From JAFNAG01 sp963824985 (GTDB taxonomy: Bacteria > Acidobacteriota > UBA6911): a stretch of 64,000 nucleotides of DNA. The position numbers were made by a program, and so were the translations under genes. Shown here one piece after another: positions 51,308 to 62,760 of the stretch (its first letter is position 1; each line of letters begins with the position of its first letter). The notes below the pieces were generated by a model. It saw only the letters and a list, made by a program, of their open reading frames with translations. It was not told the origin of the DNA and did no database searches. The stretch spans positions 61,453-125,452 of the forward strand of contig CAWGRQ010000027.1 in the NCBI GenBank assembly GCA_963824985.1. Direction: 5' to 3'.

Positions 51308-54293
51308 ATGGCTGAATTTGTTCATCTGCATGTGCACTCGAACTACTCGTTCTGTCGTGGGGCGAGCCGGATCGAGAGCCTTGTCGACGCCGCCCTGGCT
51401 CGGGGCATGCCCGCGCTGGCCCTGACCGACACCAACGGCCTCTACGGGCTGGTCTGGTTCCTGCAGTGCGCTGCCGAGCGCGGCCTGCGCCCGATCGTGG
51501 GCGCCGAGCTGCGCACTGAAGATGAACGCGCCGTCCTGCTGGCGCGCAACCGCGAAGGGTATGCAACCCTGTGCCGGCTCCTGTCGCGGCGGCACCTCGA
51601 CGCCGGGTTCCGGCTGGGCCCGGCGCTGCTTGCGGATCGGGAGCACCTCTTTGTGCTCAGCGATCAGGTTCCTCTGCTGGAGGCGCTCGGCAGGCAGAAC
51701 GGCACGGCGCAGCTGTACGCGGAATTGAACGACCCCGTGGTGGAGCCGGAGCTGCTCCGGTTCGCGCGCGCCGGCGGCATTCCGGTGGTGGCGACCAACG
51801 ATGTCTATTTTGCCGATCAAACCGATTTCCCGCTGCACCGCCTGCTGCGCGCCATCGACCTGAACACATGCCTGTCGCGCATTCCGGAAGGGGAACTGGC
51901 GGGGGAGGACCGCTGGCTGAAACCGCCGGACGTGATGGTGCGCCGCTACCCGCACCTGGTCACGGCGCTGGAGAACACGCTACGGATCGCGGAAGAGTGT
52001 GCCGCGGACCTCGACTTCGGCCCTCCGGCGTTTCCCGACTTTGAGACTCCGGATGGGATGGATCTTTTCACGCACCTGCGCGACGAGTGCTATCGCGGCG
52101 CCGAAGCGCGCTACGGCGAACTGTCCGAATCAGTTGTTAAACGGCTGGAACGCGAGCTGGAGATCATCCGTGCCAAGGGCTTTGCCTCCTATTTCCTGGT
52201 GGTGCGGGACATCGTCCGGCAGTCCGCCCGCACCTGCGGGCGGGGATCGGCGGCGGCCAGCCTGGTCTCCTATTGCCTGGGCATTACGCACGTGGAGCCG
52301 ATCACGCACAATCTCTTTTTCGAGCGCTTCCTCAACGAGGGGCGCACGGATCCTCCCGACATCGACGTCGATTTCCCCTGGGACGAGCGTGACGGCATCC
52401 TGGACTATGTCTTCCGCAAATACGGCGACACGAGGGCGGCGATGATATCCAATCACGTCGGCTTCCGCGCCCGGGCGGCCGTGCGCGAGGTGGCCAAGGT
52501 GTATGGGCTGCCCGACCAGGAGATCAAGAGCGTCACCGAGCGCATGGGATATTACTGGTCCATCCGCCACCTTCCGGATTTTGTGCGGCACAGCCCGATG
52601 TACAAAGATGTCGATCTGAAGGACCCGTGGCCCGAGATCATGGCGTGGGCCGTGAAGCTGGACGGGTATCCGCGCAACCTGTCGGTGCATTGCGGCGGGG
52701 TGGTGATCGTTCCCGACCATCTGAGCCGGTACGTCCCCGTCGAGCGGGCGCCCAAGGGGGTGCAGATCATCCAGTGGGAAAAGGATCAGGCCGAGGATGC
52801 GGGGCTGGTGAAGATCGACCTGCTGGGAAACCGGTCCCTGGCGGTCATCCGCGATGCCCTGGCCGCCGTCCGGGAAAACTGCGGGGTGGAGATCGACTAT
52901 GATACCTGGGATCCGACCACCGACGGGAAAACGCAGGAACTGATCCGCAAAGGGGACACCGTGGGGGTGTTCTACGTCGAGTCGCCGGCGATGCGGCAGT
53001 TGCAGCTGAAGTGCCGCCGCGGGGATTTCGACCACCTGGTGATCCACAGCTCGATCATCCGCCCCGCGGCAAACAAGTACATCCGCGAGTATGTCCGGCG
53101 GCTGCGCGGCGGCTCATGGCAGCCTCTTCACCCGATCATGGACGAGGTCCTCGGCGAGACCTGCGGCATCATGGTCTACCAGGAGGATGTCTCGCGCATC
53201 GCCATGGCGATGGCCGGTTTCGGCGCGGCCGATGCCGATCTGCTGCGCAAGATCCTGTCGAAGAAGCGCGCGGGGAAGAAGCTCGAGGATTACAAGGAAA
53301 TGTTCTACCGGGGGGCGGCCGGGCGCGGGGTGTCCTGCGAGGTGGTGGACCAGGTCTGGGAGATGATTCTCAGCTTCTCCGGTTATTCCTTCTGCAAACC
53401 GCATTCCGCCTCGTATGCCCTGGTCTCCTACAAGTCGTGCTGGCTGCGGGCGCACTATCCCGCCGAGTTCATCGCGGCGGTGCTGACGAACCAGGGGGGG
53501 TACTATTCACCGTTCGCCTATGTTTCCGAGGCGCGCCGGATGGGGTTGCAGGTCCTGTTGCCGGACGTGAATGAAAGCCGGAAGGAGTACTGGGGAAAGG
53601 ATCGGATGCTGCGGGTGGGGCTGATGCAGCTGAAGGGGTTGCGCGAGGCCGGCCTGGAGGCGTTATTGCAGGAACGGAAGAAGCGGCCGTTTGCGTCGCT
53701 GGAGGATTTTCTCGGGCGCGTGGATATTGATCCGTCCGACGTCAAAATCCTGATCAAGGCCGGCGCCATGGACAGCATCGCGCACGGGGCGACGCGGCCG
53801 GAGATGATCTGGAAGACGCTGGCCTGGCACGAGACGAAGGCGGCGCGGCGCGCGGTGGCGCGCTCGCTCTTCCAGGACATCGCGGCGGTCGACGCCGCCG
53901 CGTGTGCCCGCCTACAGCACGCGCACGCTCCTGGAACACGAGCTGGAGACGCTCGATTTCCTGGTCAGCCGGCATCCACTGGCGCTTTATCGCGAGCCGC
54001 TGGCGCGACTCCGGCACGTGCGCGGCGCCGACCTGGCCGCCCATGTCGGCCGGCGCGTGACCACGATCGGCTGGTGGGTGACCGGGAAGGTGGTAACGAC
54101 CAAAGAGGATGAGCCCATGGAGTTCATCAGCTTCGAGGACACGAGCGCGCTTTATGAGACGACGTTTTTCCCGCAGACTTACGCCCGCTTCTGCCACATG
54201 CTGAACCGCTCGCGCCCGTATGTGCTTTCCGGCCTGGTCGAGGAGGACTTCGGCGCCGTCACCCTGACGGTCGACTCGGTCCGATTCCTGTAA
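51308..54293 (+). CDS. dnaE2: Error-prone DNA polymerase DnaE2 (frameshift near 3' end)
   Basis: ATG 51308 with GGAGG upstream. The PHP domain starts at residue 4 (VHLHVHSNYSFCRGAS) and the catalytic aspartates are present in PPDIDVDFPW, so the palm is competent. The finger and helix-hairpin-helix regions follow, then an OB-fold end (HVGRRVTTIGWWVTGKVVTTK, SVRFL). One extra base near 53,890 breaks the frame: the first frame runs to 54112, while the conserved C-terminus is in the next frame and ends at 54293. Corrected length is about 994 residues, right for DnaE2. With ImuB it would carry out SOS-type mutagenic bypass. No LexA box was found. Confidence 0.9.
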
Positions 54294-54301
54294 TCATGGC
54301 G

Positions 54302-54334
54302 GAGGGCACAGAAAAATTGTTTTTATGCGCCCTC
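54302..54334. terminator. Possible bidirectional hairpin between convergent dnaE2 and wzz
   Basis: GAGGGC (54302-54307) faces GCCCTC (54329-54334), with inner AAAAA/TTTTT pairing. The stem is imperfect. It lies eight bases past the dnaE2 stop. Confidence 0.4.
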
Positions 54335-54374
54335 TGCGTGGTTTGTCCTCAGATTGAGGATTCTGGCCAAGGCA

Positions 54375-55808
54375 TCAGGATTGCGCCGATGCTCGTGCTC
54401 GCAAAAAGAGGTGTTCCACGCCTAATAGCACTATGGCGAGGAAAATGCTCAGAAATGCGATTACAGAGAGGGCTATGAATGGCGAATACACATCACGCAC
54501 AAGCACCGGTGATTGTTTGACTACCACCAGGCTCGTGACCGTAGCTACCAGATATTGTTCAAGGAGGCGATTATAGTCCTCGATAATTCCCTTAAGCTCT
54601 CCGGAAAGAGTAGTGACGAGACCTTTATAAACGGGCGGCACCGAACCGGGGGCTGTATCAGATGATTTTGGCAGCCAGCTGAGCTGCTTTTCCAACCGCG
54701 CCTTCTCCGCCTCCATGAGCTGACACTGTTCCTGAAGTTTGGAGATGCGCTCGACGACGGGACCCACATAATCGCTCTTTACCAGCTTGTCCAGAGCGCT
54801 GACATCGATGACGGGGAGGCCTTCTTTGTTGTTCAGTTGGCCGGTGAGAAGGGCTCTGGGCCGGTCGATGACTTCCAGGAGGCGCACCGCTTCGCCGGCT
54901 TCCTGTGACTTCTGTTTAATCTGAATCTCAAAATCCTGGATGCGATATTGGATACGCTGGGCAACCACCTCTTTGTTGCTGACCAGACGTCCTTGATAGG
55001 TAAGAGCCTGCAATGCCTGGAGTCGCGTCCGCTCCCAGGTATCGAGTTTTTGCTTAATCTCCCGGAATGCCAGCTGATAGCTGGCATCCTGAAACTGTGT
55101 TGACTCCTCGATTCGGTCGTTAATTTTTTCGCTTAACGAATTGTAGGTTTCGAGGAACAGATCTGGGATGTCCCAGTAGTCGTAACTGCCGGCAAGTCTT
55201 TCGTAGTCAATATTTGAGGAGTAGATAAATCCCGCAGCGGACTTTTGATCGAACTTCAAGCTTCCTTGATAACGGTTTACCAGGCCATCGAACAGCCTTA
55301 TGCGTTCTTGGTCCGTTAAACCCCTTGCCGCGATGGCAATCTTGAATTCGTTGGCAGAATACTCTTCCTTCTTAGTGCCGGCTTGCTCTTGCTTTTTCCA
55401 GCGGCTTTGGATGTCACCCGGTATGATAGGAGAGATGTAGATATGAGAAGCCAGGTACTCCAATGGGAGTCGCTCTGTCGATATCGCTGCGTCACTCAAC
55501 GCTTTGGAGAGCACACTCGGGCTCCGGAAGTCCTCGACCGAAAACCTTCTTCCGCTTGGGTACTCACCTTTTTCGATACCGCGGAAACTGAGGCCTAGGG
55601 TTCCCTCGACTGTTTTCTGAGACCTGTAATATGAAAAAAAGAAGGCCAGAACCCCGAGGCCAAAAATTACCATCATATGAAACACGAACTTGACCCGCCG
55701 CTGGTAAAGGAAACGGAGCGCATCCACTAATCCGGGTTCCTGTGGCTCGGTTTCATATTGATCGGCGCTCAGGATCTGTTGCTGTGGACTGTGCTCCTGC
55801 TGATTCAT
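54375..55808 (-). CDS. wzz: Wzz/chain-length-determinant-like polysaccharide co-polymerase
   Basis: The start at ATG 55808 (MNQQEHSPQQQ) has GGGAG seven bases upstream, giving 477 residues. It has the two-helix topology of polysaccharide co-polymerases: TM1 at about residues 41-61 (FVFHMMVIFGLGVLAFFF) and TM2 at about 447-470 (LSVIAFLSIFLAIVLL), with a long periplasmic, coiled-coil-rich domain between. No cytoplasmic tyrosine-kinase domain is fused. It sets chain length for a Wzy-made polymer. The locus on the opposite strand encodes flippase and polymerase. The frame remains open upstream to 56111, but that extension has no ribosome site. Confidence 0.8.
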   Translation of the reverse strand: MNQQEHSPQQQILSADQYETEPQEPGLVDALRFLYQRRVKFVFHMMVIFGLGVLAFFFSYYRSQKTVEGTLGLSFRGIEKGEYPSGRRFSVEDFRSPSVLSKALSDAAISTERLPLEYLASHIYISPIIPGDIQSRWKKQEQAGTKKEEYSANEFKIAIAARGLTDQERIRLFDGLVNRYQGSLKFDQKSAAGFIYSSNIDYERLAGSYDYWDIPDLFLETYNSLSEKINDRIEESTQFQDASYQLAFREIKQKLDTWERTRLQALQALTYQGRLVSNKEVVAQRIQYRIQDFEIQIKQKSQEAGEAVRLLEVIDRPRALLTGQLNNKEGLPVIDVSALDKLVKSDYVGPVVERISKLQEQCQLMEAEKARLEKQLSWLPKSSDTAPGSVPPVYKGLVTTLSGELKGIIEDYNRLLEQYLVATVTSLVVVKQSPVLVRDVYSPFIALSVIAFLSIFLAIVLLGVEHLFLRARASAQS

Positions 55809-56571
55809 CTTATTCTCCCTATGTAATTTCCCCAGAATGGTGTTCCGACGAATCCAGACGCTTTGGAATGGCTCGGCTTTGATGGGGGTATCGCCATTCC
55901 TGCAAAGTGTGAAGCGCTCCGGGATGTACGTGTGCTGTCGCCTTTCGGGCCAGATTCGATATGGCGGAGATCCGTCGCGAGACCATTCCCGTGAGAGGAT
56001 GAAACATAATTCTTCTAAGCTCGTGATGTCAACACACAACTGCCTCGCGGGCGAGTCCGTGACAAAGTCCCAGTTGCAATACTGGATGAGTTTCGGTTGA
56101 CTGCCGGCCATGAACTCATGGTACTGTGCCCCTCCGACAGGGATTTAGATTGAAATGCCGAACATGAACCCATAAAATTAAAAGTTTGACATATTTTGTC
56201 AATTAAGTCCTGCATTATCTAGGGCATACATCATTCTCCCCGCTGTATGCGAAGGGACGAAGTTGTCTGTCCCACCTGAGTTTCGATGGCTGTGGCAATG
56301 ATGGCGTCGTAGGCGGAGCTCCTTTCGGTCTTGCCCGGGTTTGAGGGATTGCGGTGGACGCACAGGCGGATCGAGTAGCTTCCCCAAGCGCAACAGAGGA
56401 GTTTCTCCCTTGGCCGGATTTTGACGGGGCGCGTTTCCCACCGCATGCACCATCCCAGGCGTCATGGTCACGCGAAGGCGCTGGGGTTTCCTCCAAACAA
56501 GCTTAATGTAAGGGGATAGAGGGTTAGTGATAACTACCTCCAGTCTTGGGACGCCTGACATTTCGGTTCCC
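55809..56571. other. Divergent gap between wzz and the GT4 gene
   Basis: No supported gene. The wzz frame is open for another 100 codons (to 56111) with protein-like composition, but I recognise no domain. A TTGACA-N5-TGTCAA palindrome is at 56186-56202 and could be a -35 region or operator for the leftward wzz transcript. The 56215-56510 stretch has open frames on the minus strand without start signals and may be a gene remnant. Confidence 0.4.
56186..56202 (-). promoter_or_regulatory. TTGACA/TGTCAA palindrome, possible wzz promoter or operator
   Basis: A perfect 6-bp inverted repeat whose arms are both -35 consensus hexamers, in an AT-rich patch. No good -10 box follows at the right spacing on either strand. 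Confidence 0.25.
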
Positions 56572-57768
56572 ATGCGCGACAAAGGCCAGATCATTTTCAT
56601 AGGAGATTATCTATTTCCCGAGGGAGACGCAGCGGCTGTTCGCACCCTGTCATTAGCCCGCATTTGTCGAGATCTTGGGTTCGCAGTTACTGTGATTGGC
56701 AAGGGCCGACTCCGATCAGAGGATTACGACCGGGAGACGGGTCGGCACCGCATTGAAGGCATTCGCTACTCGACGATGAATCCGAAGCCAGTCTCTGCGA
56801 TTCAGAGAGTTCGGCATCCCGTAAGTCGAATGAGACAATCTGTATCCGCGCTTGAAGCGCTGAATCTAGAAAACGCACGGGCTGTCATCATCAACGCATC
56901 CGGCAGTGCGAGGCATGTACCATTCGTGAGTACCTTCTGTCGACGGACGATCGATTCCACTGATAGGCGACGTCTGCGAGTGGTACGACCCGCGCCAGAT
57001 GAACTACGGGCGACTCGATCCCTGCATACGCCGTGTTCTATCTGGTCTTTCACTGCTTTCTTCCTCGCATTCGACATCTGATCGTCATAAGCCGGATGCT
57101 GGAACGGCATTTCGCCGGGTGTGGACGTAATGTGATCAGGATTCCTCCGGCAGTGGACCCGACTAAGATCGCTTGTGTCGATCGTACCGCCCAGAGATCG
57201 GCTGGTGTTGCTATACGCGGGCCTTCCGGGGCGAAAGGACTTACTTAGGGAAATTCTTGTGGCATTAGCTTCGCTCGCTCCGGATGAAAGAGCCAGGATC
57301 GAATTTCGTTTGCTTGGTCCTACGAAACAGGAGTTGATCAAGCTTCTAGGACGGTCCGCGAGCCTGCTCAACGTACTAGCGCACACTGTGAAGCCGATGG
57401 GACGAGTTCCCCGTCACGAAGTGCTTGATGAGTTGCAGAAGGCTCATTTCACGGTGCTCTTGCGTCCTGACAAACGATACGCGAACGCAGGCTTTCCCTC
57501 GAAAGTGCCAGAGAGCTTGGCGGCCGGTGCGCCCGTCCTCCTCAACCTCACGAGCGACCTGGGAGAATACCTCGACGACGGAACTGCCGCGCTCCCAGTT
57601 CATGGCTGCTCTGCAGTGGAAGTTGCCAAAGCGATTCGGCGAGCTCTGCAGCTAGGGCCGGCGGAATTGCACGAATTTCGTCGGTGCGCGCGAGCAAAAG
57701 CGGAGCAGTATTTTGACTATCGACTCTATCTGGATTCCTTTGAAACCTATCTCGAGCAATTAGGCTAG
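56572..57768 (+). pseudogene. Glycosyltransferase family 4 (frameshifted)
   Basis: From ATG 56572 the protein begins KGQIIFIGDYLFPEGDAAAVR, a typical GT4 N-terminus, and after frame changes near 56945, 57020 and 57190 continues through a Rossmann C-terminal half (LVLLYAGLPGRKDLLREIL, then RPDKRYANAGFPSKVPESLAAGAPV). The latter carries the EX7E-like nucleotide-sugar binding region. The total is about 398 residues, normal for GT4. Substitutions between breaks look conserved, so errors or recent lesions are likelier than decay. It probably adds one sugar to the repeat unit of the surface polysaccharide. Confidence 0.8.
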
Positions 57769-57787
57769 AAGGCTAATAATACACTGC

Positions 57788-59052
57788 ATGTTCGACACGG
57801 TAGTAAGTGCCTTTGGCAGCAGGGCGGCGAAGCAAAGCGGTCTCCTGATCGGAATGCAGAGCTTCGCGATGCTGTTGTCATTTTCATTCACGATGCTGAT
57901 TACCAGAGGTCTGGATGTCGCGGCCTACGGCATGTTTCGATATGCAATGACTTTCCTGGCTTTGGCAATGACACTCCTGCAGTTTGGGTGGCCGAATTCG
58001 GCAGCGAGGCTTCTGGCGCTCGAAAGCGAGCGGTCTGCGCAAAAGCAGATTGTCGGCGCATGCGTTCTCATGGTGATCATCAGTTCAGGCATCGGCACGG
58101 TGAGCACGCTTGTTGGATTTGTCGCGGCCAAAGCGCTCGGTTATCAATTGCCGCACGTACTGATGTGGGTGGCACCCTTTCTGTATGTCACTCTCGGCCA
58201 GTACATGATAGGGAGCATCTGCCAAGGCCTGAACCGCATTTCTCTGTTGTCCTTCCAGCAGGTGCTCCCGTATATCCTGCTTCTGCCGATTACGGCAATC
58301 CAGATGTTCGTATTCGAGAAGTACTCCTTGTATGCTGCGGTTATAGTATATGTTGCGGTCGTTCTCAGCCGTGATTGCGGTCGGTTTTTTTCGACTTGGT
58401 GTCGCTTTTATGCAATGGCGGTCGTGGTCACGGGCAATCATCAGGGAGAACAGGCATACCGGGTTTCCAATGTACATCGGGGGAATCTTCGGCGTGGCTT
58501 CAGCGCAAGTTGTCGCCTTGTGGGTTGCCGAGTTTACCAGCTTTTCCAGATACGGCCAATATGCGCTCGCCTTGGCGGTTTCGGCTCCGCTTTCCGTACT
58601 TGTATCCTCCGTGGGAACCGTTGTATTCCGGTCGAGTTCGCGCAGTGAACTCTTTGTCGAATAAAATCCTGGTCTTTTCGTTTGGACTCGGGGGCTCGCT
58701 GGGAGTTGTTGTATTTCGTTGCTACGGAGATGCTGCTGATCTAGAGCATTCGGAGGCCAGTACGGCCTTTCAGTGAAGATGGCCCAGATACTGGGCATAG
58801 GTTCGCTGATGATTGGTTGGGGTGATATCTTCAACGCTTTCTGGCGCGCAGGGCCAAGGCAGGGGCTTGTGCATCGCCGCGATGTCCACGGGAACCGTGG
58901 GCATTGTTTCTGCCGCGATTCTGCTACCCAAATGGGACGCCTATGGCGCAGTTGCTTCATCTGTTCTCGCCGCTACGACCTACTTTGCATTGATGGTGGC
59001 GTTGTACGTCCGCCACACAGCGCGGCGTGGACATGGCCCCGTTGCGCCCTGA
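57788..59052 (+). pseudogene. wzx: Wzx-type polysaccharide flippase (frameshifted)
   Basis: ATG 57788 starts a hydrophobic protein of about 420 residues with roughly 12 helices: SGLLIGMQSFAMLLSFSFTM first, then RYAMTFLALAMTLLQFGWP, and finally AAILLPKWDAYGAVASSVLA. It has the MOP-superfamily pattern of O-unit flippases. Frame changes occur near 58370, 58640, 58700, 58755 and 58850. It lies 19 bp after the GT4 gene. It would translocate undecaprenyl-linked repeat units. Confidence 0.75.
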
Positions 59053-59513
59053 CGGACGCGGATTCGATAGCACACAAGGTGTAGCCAGAGTCTTTAAGGT
59101 AAGGTAGGCGACGGGTTTCGCCAGGAACGCAGCGCAACCGACGGCATTGGTCAAAGGGTTTGCGCCGCCGCAATAATGGGCTCGCCCCCGGATACCAATA
59201 TGTCGGTAAGCTGCTCCTGGGTCGGATCCGACAAGGCGCGGATTTGCGTGAACGATGCTCGATGTATCGGGAAACCTGCGCGGGCGGCGACCGGTTTTCT
59301 CTGGCGGATATCGGCAAGGCGCAGGGGCTTCTGGATTACAGCCCGATGTATTGAATCCAACACGGCCTTCGGGTATCCCTGCGTGGGTGTTGATGCAGTG
59401 GAGGCGGCCCGACGAATCTTCTTTGCCTCGCGTGGATTTGTCCCGCAGAAACACACGCCACCATTGACTGAACCCTGAGTCAAGGAGGCCGTCTAAGGCC
59501 GAAAAGATCCACC
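59053..59513. other. Gap between flippase and FkbM methyltransferase
   Basis: Open frames exist on both strands but none has a ribosome site or recognisable domain. The segment lies in a frameshift-prone part of the window, so a small or broken gene could be hidden. Nothing is called. Confidence 0.3.
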
Positions 59514-60408
59514 ATGAAGACAGAGCTGATAAAGAGGGTGATCGCAAGTTGTTCGTGGCGAATGCGTCGTCTGTAGATTCGCAGCCGAGCATGAGTGGCT
59601 GCGCTCACCACCCTATGTCCTCCGCTATGCAGGCTTTGATCTGTTGTACAATCCTGGAAATGCCCTGGCGATGAGATACTGCATTAATGGTTACTATGAA
59701 CCAGAGGTGGAGAGGTATTTGGGGTCCGTGCTGAAGCCTGGATCGGTGGTTGTTGATGCGGGGGCGAATATAGGGTTTTTTACTTTAGCGGTGCTGGGCA
59801 ATCGTGAAGGGATTACGGTGCATGGATTCGAACCTTCACCGGACTCGTACGCGCTGTTCAGGGCCTGCATCTCGCGAAACAACCTGGCGGGTCGGGTTAT
59901 ATCAAGCCAGGTTGCCCTCTATTCCGAGCCGGGCGAGATGGATTTCCAAATCCACGCTGCCAGCCATGGTGCGTATGACGGTTTTCGGGACACGGGATAT
60001 GCAGGAGTCGGCGAATCGAGAACCATCAAGGTTCCAGTAACAACGCTGGACATTTACGCCAAGCAAGTTGGATTGCACCGGTTGGATCTCCTGAAGATCG
60101 ACGTCGAGGGAGCCGAGCTCTTCGTGCTGCGTGGAGCACGCGAGGTTCTGTCCAGTTTGCATCCCGCGGTACTCTTTGAGGTGGGATACCAGAATTTGCG
60201 CCCATTCGATATCCTTCCTTCTGACCTGTACAGGTTCTTCGAGGGTGTGGGCTATCGAGTCATGAACCTCAACCAGAGAGCGTTATCAGAGGTCGACTTC
60301 GGTCATGCCTGTATTGCAGAGCACGAGTTCATTGCGTTGCCGAAGACCGAATCGGCCGACGGCAAAATGGGGCAGTCGACAAATGGACGGCCTGCCGGGC
60401 GCCGCTGA
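59514..60408 (+). CDS. FkbM-family methyltransferase (frameshift in N-terminal part)
   Basis: The intact frame from about 59580 to 60408 contains the SAM-binding motif VVDAGANIGFFTL, GFEPSPDSYALF, LLKIDVEGAE and LFEVGYQN, diagnostic of FkbM methyltransferases. The likely start is ATG 59514 (MKTELIKRVIASCSW); one frame change near 59573 separates it from RFAAEHEWLRSPPYVLRYAGF. A TTG at 59644 would give a 254-residue shorter form. It probably O-methylates a sugar in the polysaccharide. Confidence 0.83.
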
Positions 60409-60826
60409 CGTCCGGGAGACAGCAGCGGACGTTAAGAATGCAGGACTGAGCACGACGACGGTCTCCAAGGATTGCCTTCGGGTTTCAGTTGATGACAGGC
60501 GACGTGCATCTGCCACGCTACGCCGCGCGGGCACGGTCGTGTCGACCCAACCGGCCCGGGTCCGATCCCACCCGGGGTAGAGAGTGGCGCTCCATCGCGA
60601 AGTTGTGCGGAGACGACCAGCGATCTGGCACATTTTGACCAACGGGGCTTCTCTGGCAGTGTTGCGAAAATAGTAGCCCCGGCGAGAAATCAATTCCCCG
60701 GCCAGTGGTTTCCGCGATCTCAGTTTCTTCTCCGCGCGCATCCCCTGTTTCCTCGATCAACTCTATCGACTGGCCAAAAACACATTAATCCATGAAAACC
60801 ATATATCTTCCCGTCGCAGTCCAGCC
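60409..60826. other. Gap between FkbM methyltransferase and Wzy
   Basis: About 420 bp, no supported gene. No clear promoter, terminator or repeat seen. Confidence 0.3.
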
Positions 60827-62353
60827 ATGCGTCCTGGTGTTGCTCAAGTGAACGCCGGGGCAAAAAGGCCGGCGGCCGCGCGTGGGGGCCTGACGATTCG
60901 ACGCAACCGCGCCCGCGCATTATGGGCTCCCATTGTCCTACTGGAGCTATATCTCGCATTTACTGTCTTTATCTTCTTCTTCGGCCCCGTTGAATGGCAT
61001 GTCCCGAGCGCTGCAAAACTGCTCGCATTTCTCTTAGTTAACTATAGCGGGTTATGGTTCGGATATAGCTGGGGGATCAGGAGAGGAAGGAAAGCGCTGA
61101 AGCAATCGAAAACAGGCGATGTGGGAGGCATCAGGATGCCGCCGCAACTCATGTGGTTGATTATATGCAGCATGGGTTTTACCATTATCAGCGATATGGT
61201 GCGATTGTACGCTATCAGAGGCGATACGGGAATGTTCCTTTCGTCGTTTTTGAATCCAGGGGAGGCGTATCGAAAGTCGCAAGTGCTGGCGCAGATGGAT
61301 CGGGACGGCGAAGTGATGGCTATAGCGAATTTTTCGTGGGCCTTTCGCATCAGTACAGTGCTGGCGGTTCTCAACGGGCTATATTTTCCGCTCGCACTTA
61401 TATGTTGGCGCCGAATGAGCCTCGCTTACAGGGTGATGTTTTTTGTGACATTGTTTACTGCGATCCAGTTCACCGCAGGTTTGGGTGCGCAAAGCGGGAT
61501 CGGCGTGTTGGTGTTTGCTTCCTTGCCGGTGATCCTCTATAAGATCTACGTTGTCGCGCGGCCCATCACAGGTCATCCGACGAGCAGCATCGTGGTAACA
61601 AAGAAGAGGGCCTTGAGCCCAGCGCTGGCTAAAATGCTGGTCGTCGCGTCGCTTTGTGCTTTGGTTGCGACAGTCGCGTATTTCCAGTTGAATCGGGCGG
61701 AAGAATCCGGCCGGGAATTGAACGCCGTCAAGGATCTGGGAGGCCAATACGCCTCCCCTTCGGAACGCGGCATTGTGCCGGTTACGGGCGGGAGACTGAA
61801 CTATGGTTTTGTCATGGCGTGCATGTATGTCAGCCACGGCTACGAAGGTTTGGCCCTGTCAATGGAGTTGCCATTTGAATGGACCTATGGATTGGGCTGG
61901 AGTAAGGCGTTGCAGGTGATACTTCACGACTATTTAGGCGGACCGGATCTGTTCGAGAGATCATATTTGATGCGAAATAGTCAGAAGAACGAGTGGCCTA
62001 CTGCTTGGTGGTCGACTATATTTCCGTGGATTGCCTCGGACACTACATACTACGGTACGGTGCTGTTCATGATTCTCGTTGGCTTCGTCATTGCGCGATG
62101 TTGGGTGAATGTCATCATCACCGGTAATCCAATCGGCTTTGCAATATTGGCGCAGATGTTCACGCTCGTCTTTATGTTACCTGCAAACAATGCGCTGGGC
62201 CAAACGCTCGAGGGTCTTTTCTCGTTGATTGGAGTGTTTGCTATTTATGCCGTAAGCCGGAAGTACTTCCGACCAGCTCGAACGGCCCGTCAGGGCCGGG
62301 ACGCATCGGACATCGTGTCGGGGCCGACGCTTGAGCCCAGAGTAGAAATGTGA
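60827..62353 (+). CDS. wzy: Wzy/O-antigen polymerase-like membrane protein
   Basis: 508 residues from ATG 60827, with about 10-12 transmembrane helices and a larger extracytoplasmic loop in the second half (about residues 295-400), the layout of oligosaccharide repeat-unit polymerases. Wzy proteins share almost no sequence, so the call relies on topology and on neighbours: flippase, chain-length regulator, glycosyltransferase. It would join repeat units at the periplasmic face. Confidence 0.7.
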   Translation: MRPGVAQVNAGAKRPAAARGGLTIRRNRARALWAPIVLLELYLAFTVFIFFFGPVEWHVPSAAKLLAFLLVNYSGLWFGYSWGIRRGRKALKQSKTGDVGGIRMPPQLMWLIICSMGFTIISDMVRLYAIRGDTGMFLSSFLNPGEAYRKSQVLAQMDRDGEVMAIANFSWAFRISTVLAVLNGLYFPLALICWRRMSLAYRVMFFVTLFTAIQFTAGLGAQSGIGVLVFASLPVILYKIYVVARPITGHPTSSIVVTKKRALSPALAKMLVVASLCALVATVAYFQLNRAEESGRELNAVKDLGGQYASPSERGIVPVTGGRLNYGFVMACMYVSHGYEGLALSMELPFEWTYGLGWSKALQVILHDYLGGPDLFERSYLMRNSQKNEWPTAWWSTIFPWIASDTTYYGTVLFMILVGFVIARCWVNVIITGNPIGFAILAQMFTLVFMLPANNALGQTLEGLFSLIGVFAIYAVSRKYFRPARTARQGRDASDIVSGPTLEPRVEM

Positions 62354-62760
62354 ATTTGTCCTCACGCGGATCGGCTCGAGAATCCGGCATTCGCAGGGGA
62401 GATTGACGGGCGGATTGATGGACTTGGGAACTGTCTCGATGTGCCTGGGAACTATGTTCAATGCCAAGACAGGAAAGTCAGGCAAGATCTCGATATTTGC
62501 ACGGGACTAGATTGTTGATTACTTTTCTTCATAAATTACGCAATATCAATACGTTGTGCAAAATTTGTGATGCCATGATATTGGGGTTTCCGACTCGCTC
62601 CGCACTGTCAGATGATGGAGAGGAAGTTCTGCCGGGGCGGACCATGCAGCAGCAGATGCAGCAACGTTTTTTCCCGCACCTGCTGCACGGCAGCGCCGGC
62701 GCCAATTGCGGGGAGACCAATGAAATCCGGACGAGAAAGCTAAAAACCTGGAGCTAGCAC
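62354..62760. other. Gap between wzy and the amidotransferase gene
   Basis: About 400 bp with no supported gene. TGGGAACT is repeated near 62425 and 62448. A CAGCAG-rich tract lies at 62645-62665. GGAG before 62761 serves the next gene. Confidence 0.3.

Noticed and set aside
55809..56111. N-terminal extension of Wzz
   Set aside because: Frame is open but the good ribosome site and the TM1 position favour ATG 55808.
59151..59483. 110-codon minus-strand frame between flippase and FkbM genes
   Set aside because: No start signal or domain; overlapping plus-strand frames are equally open.
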